The notes: generated by a model from the sequence alone, not told the origin. 62,381 bases of DNA from JBOHBN01 sp050698355 (GCA_050698355.1 JBOHBN010000328.1:1-62381), one strand, 5' to 3'; shown: positions 39,029 to 47,429, counted from the stretch's first letter. Made by a program: numbers and translations.

Positions 39029-40294
39029 ATGGACGTGCTGTGGGGCCGGCTCGGTTACAACCTGCTCACCGAGCTGGATGAGCGGCTCCGTGCCGTCGAC
39101 GCCGAGCTCGCCCAGCGCTACCCGGGCGACAGCACGGATCGGCAGCCGGTCCACACGGTGTACGTGCCAGCTGATCGGTACCACGACCGGCTCACGCTGG
39201 AGTGGGGCGCACAGGCACGCGAGGCGCTGACCGCCCACGCCGGCACGGCAGCGCGATTCGCCGCCGCGACCGGCCTTCCCGCCGACCTCGTCTCCGAGGT
39301 CTACCCGCGGGTCGTCGCCAAGCTCGACCGGGAGCCGATCGAGGACCTGCGGCTGGATTTCGAGGACGGCTACGGGTCCCGCTCCGACGACGAGGAGGAC
39401 GCCGCGGCGACGAAGGCCGCGCGGGCCCTCGCCGGCACGGCAGAGGCGAGCGCCGCGCCCCCGTTCTGCGGTGTGCGGGTGAAGTCGCTCGAGGCGGCGA
39501 CGCGGCGGCGCGGCGTACGTACCCTCGACCTCGTCCTCGACGCGCTGCTCTCCGCGGGCCCGCTACCCGCCGGCTTCGTCATCACCTTCCCCAAGGTGTC
39601 CTCGCCCGTACAGGTCGAGGCGATGGCGCTTGTCTGCTCGCGCCTGGAAACCGCGTACGGGCTGGCCGACCACACGCTGCGCTTCGAGCTGCAGATCGAG
39701 ACGCCACAAGCGATCTGCGGCCCCACCGGAGTGGCCACGGTCGCCGGCATGCTCGACGCCGCGGCCGGCCGCTGCTCCGGGCTGCACTACGGCACGTACG
39801 ACTACAGCGCTGCCTGCGGGGTCGCCGCGCCGTACCAGAGTATGGAGCACCCGGTGGCCGACCACGCGAAGGCCGTGATGCAGGTCGCCGCCGCGCAGAC
39901 CGGCGTCCGGCTGTCCGACGGGTCGACCAACGTGCTGCCCGTGGGTGGCGCCGACGCGGTCCACGAGGCGTGGCGCCTGCACGCGCGCCTGGTCACTCGA
40001 TCCCTGGAGCGGGCGTTCTACCAGGGCTGGGACATGCATCCTGCGCAGCTACCCAGCCGCTACGCGGCCACGTACGCGTTCTTCCGCGCGGGCCTCACGG
40101 GCGCGGCCACAAGGTTGCGCGCGTACGCGGGACATGGCGGTGGCGCCGTGCTGGACGAGCCCGCGACCGCGCAGGGACTCGCCAGCTACGTGTTGCGCGG
40201 GCTGGATTGCGGCGCGCTCGACACGTTCGAGGTGTACGCGAGCACCGGCCTCGACCGGGCGTCGCTGGAGCGGTACGCCCGCCGGACGAGCTGA
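39029..40294 (+). CDS. CitE/HpcH-aldolase-like protein (DUF6986 type) next to allantoinase
   Basis: A 421-residue protein resembling the phosphoenolpyruvate-binding TIM barrels (HpcH/HpaI, CitE, malate synthase-like). Candidate metal ligands are the acidic cluster LRLDFEDGYGSRSDDEEDAA near residue 110 and the glutamate in ELQIETPQAICGPTG near residue 230. Toward the end, GWDMHPAQLPSRYAATYAFF is typical of CitE-like C-terminal regions. It is ten bases upstream of allB in the same direction, so a role in handling glyoxylate or ureidoglycolate is a reasonable inference. No function has been established that I know of. The start MDVLWGRLGYNLL at ATG 39029 fits the family. The 240 bases upstream hold no gene I can support. 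Confidence 0.75.
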   Translation: MDVLWGRLGYNLLTELDERLRAVDAELAQRYPGDSTDRQPVHTVYVPADRYHDRLTLEWGAQAREALTAHAGTAARFAAATGLPADLVSEVYPRVVAKLDREPIEDLRLDFEDGYGSRSDDEEDAAATKAARALAGTAEASAAPPFCGVRVKSLEAATRRRGVRTLDLVLDALLSAGPLPAGFVITFPKVSSPVQVEAMALVCSRLETAYGLADHTLRFELQIETPQAICGPTGVATVAGMLDAAAGRCSGLHYGTYDYSAACGVAAPYQSMEHPVADHAKAVMQVAAAQTGVRLSDGSTNVLPVGGADAVHEAWRLHARLVTRSLERAFYQGWDMHPAQLPSRYAATYAFFRAGLTGAATRLRAYAGHGGGAVLDEPATAQGLASYVLRGLDCGALDTFEVYASTGLDRASLERYARRTS

Positions 40295-40304
40295 TCGGTG
40301 ACCG

Positions 40305-41642
40305 ATGACGCGACATGACCTGGTGGTACGCGGGCGCCGCGTGGTGACGCCGGCAGGCGAGATCCCCGCGGCGGTCGGTGTACGAGGCGGCCGCATCGCG
40401 ACCGTCGCCGCCCGCGACGCGCCGGTCGATGCCGAGCAGGTCGTGGAGCTGGCCGCCGACGAGGTCCTGCTGCCCGGCCTCGTCGACACCCACGTGCACG
40501 TCGACGAACCAGGCCGTACCGAGTGGGAGGGTTTCGCCACCGCGACCCGAGCGGCCGCCGCGGGAGGCATCACCACGCTCCTGGACATGCCGCTGAACAG
40601 CCTCCCGCCGACGTGCGACGTGGACGCGCTGGAGGTGAAGCGCGCGGCCGCCGCGGGGCAGGTACACGTCGACGTCGGCTTCTGGGGCGGCGCGATACCC
40701 GGCAACCTCACCGAGCTCCGTGCGCTGCACCACGCAGGCGTGTTCGGCTTCAAGTGCTTCCTTGCGCCGTCCGGAGTGGACGAGTTCCCGCCACTTCGCG
40801 CCGAGCGGCTGTCGGACTATTTGGCCGAGGCGCGCACGTTCGACGGGCTCACCATCGTGCACGCCGAGGACGCCGCCGCGCTGGAGCGCGCGCCAGCAGC
40901 GGCAGGCAGGTCGTACGACTCTTTCCTGCGGTCCCGGCCCTGGGAAGCGGAGATCGCCGCCGTCGCCACCGTTGTCGACGCCGCGAAACGGACCGGCGCT
41001 CGCGCGCACGTGCTGCACCTGTCGAGTGCCGGGGCGCTGCCCGTCATCGCCGCCGCGCGACGCGACGGTGTGCGGCTCACCGTCGAGACCTGCCCGCACT
41101 ACCTCACCATCGACGCGAGCGAGGTTCCCGACGGCGCGACCGCGTTCAAGTGTTGCCCGCCCATCCGGGACGCGGCGAACCGTGAGGCGCTGTGGCGCGG
41201 CCTGGCCGACGGGACGATCGACTGCGTCGTGTCCGACCACTCGCCGTGCACACCGGACCTGAAGGTGCTGGACGTCGGCGACTTCGACCGGGCATGGGGC
41301 GGCATCGCGTCGGTCCAGCTCGGCCTCTCCGTCGTGTGGACCGAGGCGCGCCGGCGCGGGTTCGGCCTGGCTGACGTCGCGCGCTGGATGAGCGCTGCAC
41401 CCGGGCGGCTCGCCGGGTTGCGCCGCAAGGGCACCATCGCCGAGGGAAAGGACGCCGACCTCGTCGTGTTCGCGCCGGACGACGCGTACGTCGTCGACCC
41501 GGCGCGGCTGCACCACCGCCACCCGATCACGCCGTACGCGGGACGCCACGTCACCGGTGCCGTCCGGCGCACCTGGCTTCGCGGCGGTGAGGTCACCGGT
41601 GACGAACCGCACGGCTCGTTGCTGGCCCGCAGGCAGACCTGA
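40305..41642 (+). CDS. allB: Allantoinase
   Basis: Hydrolyses allantoin to allantoate with a binuclear metal centre. The 445-residue cyclic amidohydrolase shows all key residues. These are DTHVHVDEPGRTEWEGF (HxH), the carboxylated lysine in FGFKCFLAPSGVDEFP, TIVHAED, HVLHLSSAGALP and the aspartate in CVVSDHSPC. GVDEFPPL and NSLPPT distinguish allantoinase from dihydroorotase and hydantoinase. ATG 40305 follows the CitE-like gene closely, forming a two-gene operon convergent with the BMP lipoprotein gene. Confidence 0.94.
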   Translation: MTRHDLVVRGRRVVTPAGEIPAAVGVRGGRIATVAARDAPVDAEQVVELAADEVLLPGLVDTHVHVDEPGRTEWEGFATATRAAAAGGITTLLDMPLNSLPPTCDVDALEVKRAAAAGQVHVDVGFWGGAIPGNLTELRALHHAGVFGFKCFLAPSGVDEFPPLRAERLSDYLAEARTFDGLTIVHAEDAAALERAPAAAGRSYDSFLRSRPWEAEIAAVATVVDAAKRTGARAHVLHLSSAGALPVIAAARRDGVRLTVETCPHYLTIDASEVPDGATAFKCCPPIRDAANREALWRGLADGTIDCVVSDHSPCTPDLKVLDVGDFDRAWGGIASVQLGLSVVWTEARRRGFGLADVARWMSAAPGRLAGLRRKGTIAEGKDADLVVFAPDDAYVVDPARLHHRHPITPYAGRHVTGAVRRTWLRGGEVTGDEPHGSLLARRQT

Positions 41643-41659
41643 GACCTCGCAGGGTGTCA
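41640..41659. terminator. Hairpin at the allB / BMP convergent junction
   Basis: TGAGACC (starting at the allB stop) pairs with GGGTGTCA with one mismatch and a short loop, two bases from the TAG stop of the minus-strand gene. It fits the pattern of palindromes at convergent gene ends here. Confidence 0.35.
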
Positions 41660-41660
41660 G

Positions 41661-42743
41661 CTACTTGGGTTGGGTCGGCGAGGTGATGTTGATGTCGCCG
41701 GAGATGATGTCGGACTTCGCCTTCGCCACGCCCTTCTTGAGCTTTGCGGGCACGCGGTCGGCCCACTGGTGGTACGGGGCGATGTCGACACCGCCGTTGG
41801 CGAGCGTGCCGACGTAGCTGTCGGCGCTGAACTTGCCGCCCGCGGCATCCTCGACGATCTTGGCGACCGAGTCGGGCAGGTTCTTGTAGACGCTGGATAT
41901 GAAGTACTTGCAGGAGTCCGGCAGAACCTTGCACCCGTCGAAGTCGGCCCAGATCAGGTTCAGCTTCCCGTCCGAGGCCTTCGCGGCGGCCAACGTGCCG
42001 AGCGAGGTCGCGCCCGCGAGCGGGAGGATGATGTCGGCACCCTGCCGGTTGAGCGCCGTGGCGATCTGCCGGCCCTTGCCCTGATCGGAGAAGCTGTTGG
42101 CGAAGGTCCCCGACTTCGGCTTGTTCTCGTTCCAGCCGAGCACCTTGACGTGCGTCCCGTTGACCTTGTTGTAGTACTGGACGCCTTCCCAGTAGCCGTC
42201 CATGTACGTCGTCACCGGAGGTATGGGTAGGCCGCCGAACGTGGCCACCTTCCCGGTCTTCGTCATGCCCGCAGCCAGGTAGCCACCGAGGAACGAGGCC
42301 TGGGCACTGTTGTAGACGATGCCCTTGACGTTCGGCTGCCCGGTTGCGGCGTCGATGAGCGCGAAGTTCGTGTCCGGGTGCTTCTTCGCGACCTTCTTCA
42401 CGGCGTCGGCCATTGGCCCGCCGACCCCGATGATGAGCCCGCATCCCTTGCGTACCTGGGCTTCCAGGTTGGGCACGTAGTCGTTCTGCGAGCCGGATGT
42501 CACATTCGAGACGTCGATGTCGGAATCGTGCTTGGCCGCCTGCTGCATGCCCGCCCAGGATCCCTGGTTGAACGAGTGGTCATCCACGCCTCCGATGTCG
42601 AGCACCATGCACGCCTGGAAACCGCCGCCCGAGGAGTCTGCTTCGGAGGAGCCGCTCGGCTTCTGCCCGCAGCCAGCAGTTGCAAGAAGCGCGGCAACCA
42701 CCAGCGGCACCGCGACCCCCGCACGACCGGTGACGCCACGCAT
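41661..42743 (-). CDS. BMP/PnrA-family nucleoside-binding lipoprotein
   Basis: A 360-residue binding lipoprotein of the basic membrane protein family, whose characterised member PnrA binds purine nucleosides. The signal peptide ends in a lipobox TAGC (Cys about 25). Mature features are MVLDIGGVDDHSFNQGSWAG, the VRKGCGLIIGVGGPMADA loop, KGIVYNSAQASFLGGYLAAG and YMDGYWEGVQYYN. ATG 42743 is chosen; GTG 42755 is four codons upstream. No ATPase or permease genes are adjacent. Among purine genes, a nucleoside ligand is likely, but it could also sense rather than import. Confidence 0.88.
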   Translation of the reverse strand: MRGVTGRAGVAVPLVVAALLATAGCGQKPSGSSEADSSGGGFQACMVLDIGGVDDHSFNQGSWAGMQQAAKHDSDIDVSNVTSGSQNDYVPNLEAQVRKGCGLIIGVGGPMADAVKKVAKKHPDTNFALIDAATGQPNVKGIVYNSAQASFLGGYLAAGMTKTGKVATFGGLPIPPVTTYMDGYWEGVQYYNKVNGTHVKVLGWNENKPKSGTFANSFSDQGKGRQIATALNRQGADIILPLAGATSLGTLAAAKASDGKLNLIWADFDGCKVLPDSCKYFISSVYKNLPDSVAKIVEDAAGGKFSADSYVGTLANGGVDIAPYHQWADRVPAKLKKGVAKAKSDIISGDINITSPTQPK

Positions 42744-42799
42744 GGACCATCCCACCCTTCACTCGTCAGCCAACGCGTATGTGACTAGCCTGCATCATT

Positions 42800-43804
42800 A
42801 TGCGTACCATCGACTGGGTCGACGACCGCATCCGCCTTATCGACCAGACCCGCCTGCCCGGTGAGGTCGTCGTCCTCGACATCGATGCCGTGGACACCCT
42901 CATCGACGCCATCGGACGGCTCGCCGTGCGCGGTGCTCCCGCGCTCGGCGTCGCCGGCGCGCTGGGCGTGGCACTGCTGGCGCGCCGCTACCCGCGGACG
43001 GAGGACCGTACCGCGCTGCACGAAGCCGCATCCCGTCTGCAGGCGGCACGGCCGACGGCGGTCAACCTGGCGTGGGGAGTCGACCGGGCGCTCGCCCGGC
43101 TCGACGACGGACCCGAGGCGGTGCTCGCCGAGGCGCTGCGTATCCGCGACGAGGACATCGCCGCGTGCACCGCCATGGGCGAGCGCGGCGCCGATCTCGT
43201 ACGGAAGCTGACCGGCGCCGCGCGCCCGCGGGTGATGACGGTCTGCAACACCGGTGCCCTCGCCGCGGTCGAGCGCGGCACCGCGCTCGGCATCGTGCAA
43301 ACGCTGTTCGAACGCGACCAGCTCGCAGACGTGCTCGCGTTGGAGACCCGCCCGCTGCTGCAGGGCGCGCGGCTCACCACGTGGGAGCTGACCCGCATGG
43401 GCGCGCCGTTCCGGCTGCTGGTCGATTCCGCCGGTCCGTTCCTGCTCGCCCGCGGGCAGGCCGACGCGGTGATCGTCGGTGCCGACCGGGTGGCGGCGAA
43501 CGGCGACGTCGCCAACAAGGTCGGCACGTTCTCGCTGGCGCTCGCGGCCTCGTACGCCGGCGTGCCGTTCATCGTCGCCGCGCCGGAGAGCACGGTCGAC
43601 CAGGACACGCCGAACGGCGATGCGATCAAGGTCGAGGACCGTGATTCGGACGAGGTCACCTCGTTCCACGGCGTCAAGACGGCGCCGGCCGGTACGGAGA
43701 CGGTCAACCCCGCGTTCGACATCACGCCCCACCGGCTGGTGACGGCGCTCGTCACCGAACACCGCGTCGTACGCCTCGCGAGCGGCGAGACGCTCGATGC
43801 GTAG
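42800..43804 (+). CDS. mtnA: Methylthioribose-1-phosphate isomerase
   Basis: Converts 5-methylthioribose-1-phosphate to the ribulose form in methionine salvage. The 334-residue protein has the family signatures RGAPALGVAGALGVAL near residue 45, MTVCNTGALA with the catalytic cysteine, and the catalytic aspartate in VIVGADRVAANGDVANKVGT. NPAFDITP lies near the C-terminus, which excludes the related eIF2B subunits. No other methionine salvage gene is in the window. It overlaps the cupin gene by eight bases. Confidence 0.93.
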   Translation: MRTIDWVDDRIRLIDQTRLPGEVVVLDIDAVDTLIDAIGRLAVRGAPALGVAGALGVALLARRYPRTEDRTALHEAASRLQAARPTAVNLAWGVDRALARLDDGPEAVLAEALRIRDEDIAACTAMGERGADLVRKLTGAARPRVMTVCNTGALAAVERGTALGIVQTLFERDQLADVLALETRPLLQGARLTTWELTRMGAPFRLLVDSAGPFLLARGQADAVIVGADRVAANGDVANKVGTFSLALAASYAGVPFIVAAPESTVDQDTPNGDAIKVEDRDSDEVTSFHGVKTAPAGTETVNPAFDITPHRLVTALVTEHRVVRLASGETLDA

Positions 43805-44264
43805 CGCGGCGGAGGGACACCGCCTCGCCGAACTGCTCGGGCTCGAGCCGCTGCCCGGCGAGGGTGGCCTCTACCGCCAGACGGTCGCCGACGGACGCTC
43901 CAGCGCGATCTACTTCCTGCTCATCGCGCCGGAGTTCTCCGCGATGCACCGCCTCGACAGCCCCGAGGTGTACCACTTCTACGCCGGTGCCCCGCTGCGG
44001 TTGCTGCTGCTCCACCCGGACGGTACGGCTACCGAGCCCGTACTCGGCACCGACCTCGGCACCGACCTCGCCGCCGGGCAGCGACCGCAGCTGCTCGTAC
44101 CGGCTGGCGTGTGGCAAGGCTCGTCGTCGCTGGGTGCCTGGAGCCTCGTAGGGACGACGATGGCGCCGCCGTTCTCCTCCGGTGGGTTCGAGCTGGGTGA
44201 CACCGATGCCCTGCGTACCGGTTGGCCGGCCGCCGCCGACCGCGTCGCGCAGCTCTGCCGCTGA
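43797..44264 (+). CDS. Cupin domain protein (DUF985 type)
   Basis: A 155-residue beta-barrel protein of the RmlC-like cupin fold, DUF985 subgroup. Typical segments are LPGEGGLYRQTVADGRSSAI, the HRLDSPEVYHFYAGAPLRL strand pair with the possible metal His and Glu, and LVPAGVWQGSSSLGAWSLV. Its ATG lies within the last codons of mtnA, so it is translationally coupled with it. Function unknown for this family. The stop is followed directly by a six-base tandem repeat. Confidence 0.82.
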   Translation: MRSAAEGHRLAELLGLEPLPGEGGLYRQTVADGRSSAIYFLLIAPEFSAMHRLDSPEVYHFYAGAPLRLLLLHPDGTATEPVLGTDLGTDLAAGQRPQLLVPAGVWQGSSSLGAWSLVGTTMAPPFSSGGFELGDTDALRTGWPAAADRVAQLCR

Positions 44265-44299
44265 CACAGACACAGACACAGACACAGACACAGACACAG
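44265..44299 (+). repeat. (CACAGA) microsatellite
   Basis: Five full copies of CACAGA plus CACAG, starting at the base after the cupin stop and ending at the first base of palindrome B3. It stands out in this GC-rich sequence. No coding role is evident. Confidence 0.95.
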
Positions 44300-44350
44300 T
44301 GATCATGAAACTTCCTCGTTGCCATAGCTACGAGCATGTTTCATGATCAC
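44299..44350. repeat. Subfamily B palindrome, copy B3
   Basis: A 52-bp palindrome with a perfect GTGATCATGAAAC outer arm and centre GTTGCCATAGCTAC. It lies between the convergent cupin and SDR genes. Stem positions 13/40 and 17/36 are C-G here but G-C in copy B4, which are compensatory changes. Confidence 0.82.
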
Positions 44351-44398
44351 CGAAATACTGGAGCGGCGACGGCGCGCAGCGCGCACCGGTGCGCGGGC

Positions 44399-45193
44399 TT
44401 ACCAGGTGGGGTGCACGCTCGCGCCGCCGTCCACGACCAGGTCGTGGCCGGTGATCCAGGACGCGAGCGGCGAGGCGAGGAACACGCAGGCGTTGCCGAT
44501 GTCGGCGCCCGCGCCGAGTCGTCCGAGCGGCGCCGCATGGAGCCAGCGCTCGACGCCTTCGGGCCAGCCGGTACGCAAGCTGCCGTTGTCGACCAGGCCG
44601 GGCGACACCGCGTTGACCCGGATCGCGTCCCGCCCGTATTCGAGTGCGGCCGACTTCGCGTGCGCGAGTACGGCGGCCTTCGACGCGGTGTAATGCGCGT
44701 GCGACCAGGCCGGGTGCGATCCCTCGATGGAGGCGATGTGGGTGATCGACCCTCCGCCGGCCTCGCGCATCACCCTGGCCGCGGCCTGGGTGGCGAGGAA
44801 CGTCCCGGTGAGGTTCGTGTCGACGACCTCCCGCCACTGCTCCGCGGTCATGGCGGCCAGGTCCTGTACGGGCTGCACGCCCGCGTTGTTCACCAGCGCG
44901 TCCAGCCGGCCGAACTCGCGGGTCGCGGTCGCGACCATGTCCTCGCACTCGTCCTCGCGCGTGATGTCGGCGCGTACGGAAGTGGCGCGGCCACCGGCCC
45001 GCTGGATCGACTCAACGAGGGTCTCCGCGGCCGTGCGGCTGCCACGGTACTGCGCGACCACCGCCGCGCCCGCGGCAGCGAAGGACCGGGCGATCGCCGA
45101 GCCGATCCCACCGCCGGCGCCCGTGACCACGGTGACCGTAGCGCCGAGGTCGAGGCCGGCTCCAGGCGACATCGAGCCCGCACCGCCAACCAT
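44399..45193 (-). CDS. SDR family oxidoreductase
   Basis: A 264-residue classical short-chain dehydrogenase. It has TGAGGGIG for cofactor binding near residue 24, ADIT near residue 75, the intact NNAG motif, the catalytic serine in HIASIEGSH, YTASK for Tyr/Lys, and the SPGLVDNG segment. The residue after the second strand (QYRGSR) is basic, favouring NADP(H). ATG 45193 has GAAGGGCGG upstream; ATG 45172 is an alternative. Palindrome A3 lies just upstream and B3 downstream. Substrate unknown. Confidence 0.86.
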   Translation of the reverse strand: MVGGAGSMSPGAGLDLGATVTVVTGAGGGIGSAIARSFAAAGAAVVAQYRGSRTAAETLVESIQRAGGRATSVRADITREDECEDMVATATREFGRLDALVNNAGVQPVQDLAAMTAEQWREVVDTNLTGTFLATQAAARVMREAGGGSITHIASIEGSHPAWSHAHYTASKAAVLAHAKSAALEYGRDAIRVNAVSPGLVDNGSLRTGWPEGVERWLHAAPLGRLGAGADIGNACVFLASPLASWITGHDLVVDGGASVHPTW

Positions 45194-45209
45194 GCGTCCG
45201 CCCTTCAAC

Positions 45210-45253
45210 GTGTCAGTACCTCAGCCCGCTATAACGTGCTGAAATACTGACAC
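45210..45253. repeat. Subfamily A palindrome, copy A3
   Basis: A 44-bp palindrome with arms GTGTCAGTA and complement, and centre CGCTATAACG. It is colinear with the 44-bp cores of A1, A2 and A4. The outermost pair is G-C where A1 has T-A, and position 9 is A-T where A1 has G-C. It lies between two minus-strand genes, downstream of the VOC gene. Confidence 0.75.
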
Positions 45254-45286
45254 ATTCGCGGTTGGCCGGGCAGAACGCTCGCGGTC

Positions 45287-45760
45287 CTAGCCTTGGTCGG
45301 CGGCGCGGTACAGCGCGGCGGCGTCGAGCTTCCCCATCTGGAGCATCGCGCTCATCGCACGCTGCGACCTCTCCCGGTCCAGGTCGCTCAACAGCTCGGG
45401 AAGAGCCCGCGGCACGACCTGCCAGGAGACCCCGAACTTGTCCTTCACCCACCCGCAGGGGCCCTCCTCGCCGCCCGCGGAGAGCTCGTTCCAGTAGTAG
45501 TCGACCTCGTCCTGGTCCGCGCAGTCGACCTGGAACGAGATGGCCTCGCTGAAGGTGAACTGCGGTCCGCCGTTAAGGCCGACGAAGCTCTGGCCGTCAA
45601 GCTCGAACGTCACCGTCATGACGGATCCCGCCACACCGGGTCCCGCCGAGCCGTACCGCGTGACGTCGACGATCCTGGAGTTCTTGAAGACAGCCGTGTA
45701 GAACGTCGCCGCCTCTTCAGCCTGGGTGTCGAACCACAGGCATGGTGTCGTCTTGCTCAT
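45287..45760 (-). CDS. VOC family protein (PhnB / 3-dmu-9_3-mt-like)
   Basis: A 157-residue protein of the vicinal oxygen chelate fold, PhnB-like subgroup. The N-terminus TPCLWFDTQAEEAATFYTAV matches this subgroup, as does VMTVTFELDGQSFVGLNGGP. Later segments are SFQVDCADQDEVDYYWNELS, DKFGVSWQVVP and the C-terminal RAMSAMLQMGKLD. Such proteins are widespread and mostly uncharacterised; no enzyme activity can be assigned. It is monocistronic, divergent from the SCO6745-like gene. Confidence 0.87.
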   Translation of the reverse strand: MSKTTPCLWFDTQAEEAATFYTAVFKNSRIVDVTRYGSAGPGVAGSVMTVTFELDGQSFVGLNGGPQFTFSEAISFQVDCADQDEVDYYWNELSAGGEEGPCGWVKDKFGVSWQVVPRALPELLSDLDRERSQRAMSAMLQMGKLDAAALYRAADQG

Positions 45761-45855
45761 GATCGCGTCCTCTCGGTCGGGTCCGTACGTGGCTGCCTGC
45801 CCGGTAGACCCCGGCCGCCACGGAAACTCATCGCGGACCCCGCTAGGTTCGGACC

Positions 45856-46620
45856 ATGACCAGTACAGCAGAAGTCGTCGCCGCCGCCTGCCCGTCGATC
45901 GGGAGCATCGGGGGCGCGTTCTACTTCACCGACGAGACCATCGCCGTGGGCAAGGAGCATGGCCTGGACGGCTACCGCTTCTACTTCCTGGGCCGCGGCG
46001 GCGTGCTCGGAGACGTCCAGCCTGCCGTGGTCGAGAGCGCGTTCGGCTACTTCCACCCGGCGCTCGTGGAGAAGATGTGGATCACCGGCCGGGAGCGCAC
46101 CCGGCTCTCCCCGCATGATGCGGGACGGTTGTACCTACAGTGTTGCCACGACTTCGGCCGCCGTCACCTGGCGGGCGTTCCCGGACTCGATGGGTTCTGC
46201 GCCGCCGCGTCGGCGGTGAACGCCTCCGCCGGGCGCGCCGGCCTCGCCCTGTACGCAGCGGTCGCAGCGGAACCGCTGCCCGACGACCTCCCGGCACGCG
46301 CGATGCAGCTGGCCGCCGTGCTGCGGGAGTTCCGCGGCAGCACGCACCTACTGGCGGTCCTGGCCACCGACGGCATCGACCCGGCAACGGCCCACGGCAT
46401 CCGCCGCCCGGACTACTGGACCACGTTCGGATACGACGAGGACACCCGCCCGGCCGGCACCGATGAGCAGCAAGACGCGCTTGCGGCCGCCGACGAGCTC
46501 ACCGACCGGCTGGTCGCCCCCGCATTCGACGTGCTTGACCAGCACGGTCGCGCCGCGCTGCTGGCCGGTCTCGAGGCGATGCAGCAGGCGATGCCCGGGC
46601 GCAGTACAGCCAGGCGCTGA
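45856..46620 (+). CDS. SCO6745-like protein
   Basis: A 254-residue helical protein of an actinobacterial family named after Streptomyces SCO6745. Recognisable parts are AFYFTDETIAVGKEHGLDGY near residue 19, YFLGRGGVLGDVQPAVVESA followed by FGYFHPALV, and FRGSTHLLAVLATDGIDPAT near residue 160. The family is annotated with a helix-turn-helix-like region but has no demonstrated function that I know of. It is a single gene with palindrome B4 just downstream. Confidence 0.8.
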   Translation: MTSTAEVVAAACPSIGSIGGAFYFTDETIAVGKEHGLDGYRFYFLGRGGVLGDVQPAVVESAFGYFHPALVEKMWITGRERTRLSPHDAGRLYLQCCHDFGRRHLAGVPGLDGFCAAASAVNASAGRAGLALYAAVAAEPLPDDLPARAMQLAAVLREFRGSTHLLAVLATDGIDPATAHGIRRPDYWTTFGYDEDTRPAGTDEQQDALAAADELTDRLVAPAFDVLDQHGRAALLAGLEAMQQAMPGRSTARR

Positions 46621-46652
46621 CGCCTCGGGCACTCAGTACTCGCCCCTGTCCG

Positions 46653-46704
46653 GTGATCATGAAGGAACGTCGTTGCTCTGGCTACGACGATCCTTCATGA
46701 TCAC
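46653..46704. repeat. Subfamily B palindrome, copy B4
   Basis: A 52-bp palindrome with outer arm GTGATCATGAAGGA and complement, centre GTTGCTCTGGCTAC. It lies between the convergent SCO6745-like and VapC genes. Position 12/41 is G-C where B2 and B3 have A-T. Confidence 0.82.
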
Positions 46705-46767
46705 GCGAGTGGGTGGCGGCGGACTCGGCGACGAAACGGTCAGTGGTGCGTTGACGCCCGCTCCGAC

Positions 46768-47193
46768 TCATTCCGTCGGCAGCCATGGATTGATCAGCCG
46801 GACCCCGGTCGCCTCGAAGTCCGCGACGTTCCGGGTCACCATGGTCAGCCCATGCACGAGGGCTGTCGCAGCGATGAGGGCATCGCGCTCGGACCTGGGG
46901 TCGGGAACATGCAGGCGTGCCGTGCACTGGGCCACAGCGAGATCTACCGGAAGTAACCGGTCTTCGAACTCACCGAGTACTCGGTCCTCCAGCCAGGTGC
47001 GCAGCCGCTGGCCGTGGATGCGGTCCTTGCGCTCAACTCGGCCGATGCCTACCTCGACTTCAGGTACCGTAATGACACTCAAGAAAAGGTCTGACGAGTG
47101 CCTCACAGCTGCCCAGGCACACACATTCCGATCCATCGTCTGGACCGGCTTGCGCAACTCGCTGAGCACATTGGTGTCCAGCAGGAAGCTCAC
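46768..47193 (-). CDS. vapC: VapC-type PIN-domain toxin
   Basis: The 141-residue toxin of a type II toxin-antitoxin pair, a Mg-dependent ribonuclease with a PIN domain. Catalytic acids are visible: Asp in FLLDTNVLSEL (residue 6), Glu in TVPEVEVGI, Asp in RSERDALIAAT and Asp in NVADFEATG. The ATG at 47193 overlaps the antitoxin stop by four bases, as is usual in these modules. The target RNA is unknown. Confidence 0.9.
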   Translation of the reverse strand: MSFLLDTNVLSELRKPVQTMDRNVCAWAAVRHSSDLFLSVITVPEVEVGIGRVERKDRIHGQRLRTWLEDRVLGEFEDRLLPVDLAVAQCTARLHVPDPRSERDALIAATALVHGLTMVTRNVADFEATGVRLINPWLPTE

Positions 47194-47429
47194 AGTTCAG
47201 GAACCCTGAGCCCGATGTGAAGGGGTTCCGGCTCGAAGTCGATGTCCTCATCCATGCTCAGCCTGTCGACGATGCTCCGGTCGTCGTCATGTAGATGCCG
47301 ATAGTCGTCGATCGACAGCAGCACGTATGCCGGCTCCCCCCGGTCGGTGATCACGACCGGACCAGCCGCGGCGGCCCGCTTTGCGGCGCTGACGTCGCGG
47401 TTGAAATCACGAGCACTCATCGTGGTCAC
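47190..47429 (-). CDS. Phd/YefM-type antitoxin
   Basis: A 79-residue antitoxin paired with VapC. The N-terminal Phd/YefM DNA-binding fold is recognised by SARDFNRDVSAAKRAA, GPVVITDRGEPAYVLLSIDD and YRHL. The acidic C-terminus MDEDIDFEPEPLHIG should wrap and inhibit the toxin. GTG 47429 is chosen because CAGGAG lies nine bases upstream; ATG 47420 is internal and farther from it. A perfect palindrome just upstream is the likely autoregulatory operator. Confidence 0.88.
   Translation of the reverse strand: MTTMSARDFNRDVSAAKRAAAAGPVVITDRGEPAYVLLSIDDYRHLHDDDRSIVDRLSMDEDIDFEPEPLHIGLRVPEL

Noticed and set aside
41661..42743. Complete nucleoside ABC transporter
   Set aside because: Only the binding lipoprotein is present; no ATPase or permease genes adjoin it.
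43752..44306. Minus-strand frame starting with a Val-Ser repeat
   Set aside because: The repeat is the CACAGA microsatellite read on the other strand; the rest is antisense to mtnA and cupin.
34699..46704. Possible CRISPR array from the repeated palindromes
   Set aside because: Copies are single, kilobases apart and separated by genes, with no regular spacers or cas genes.
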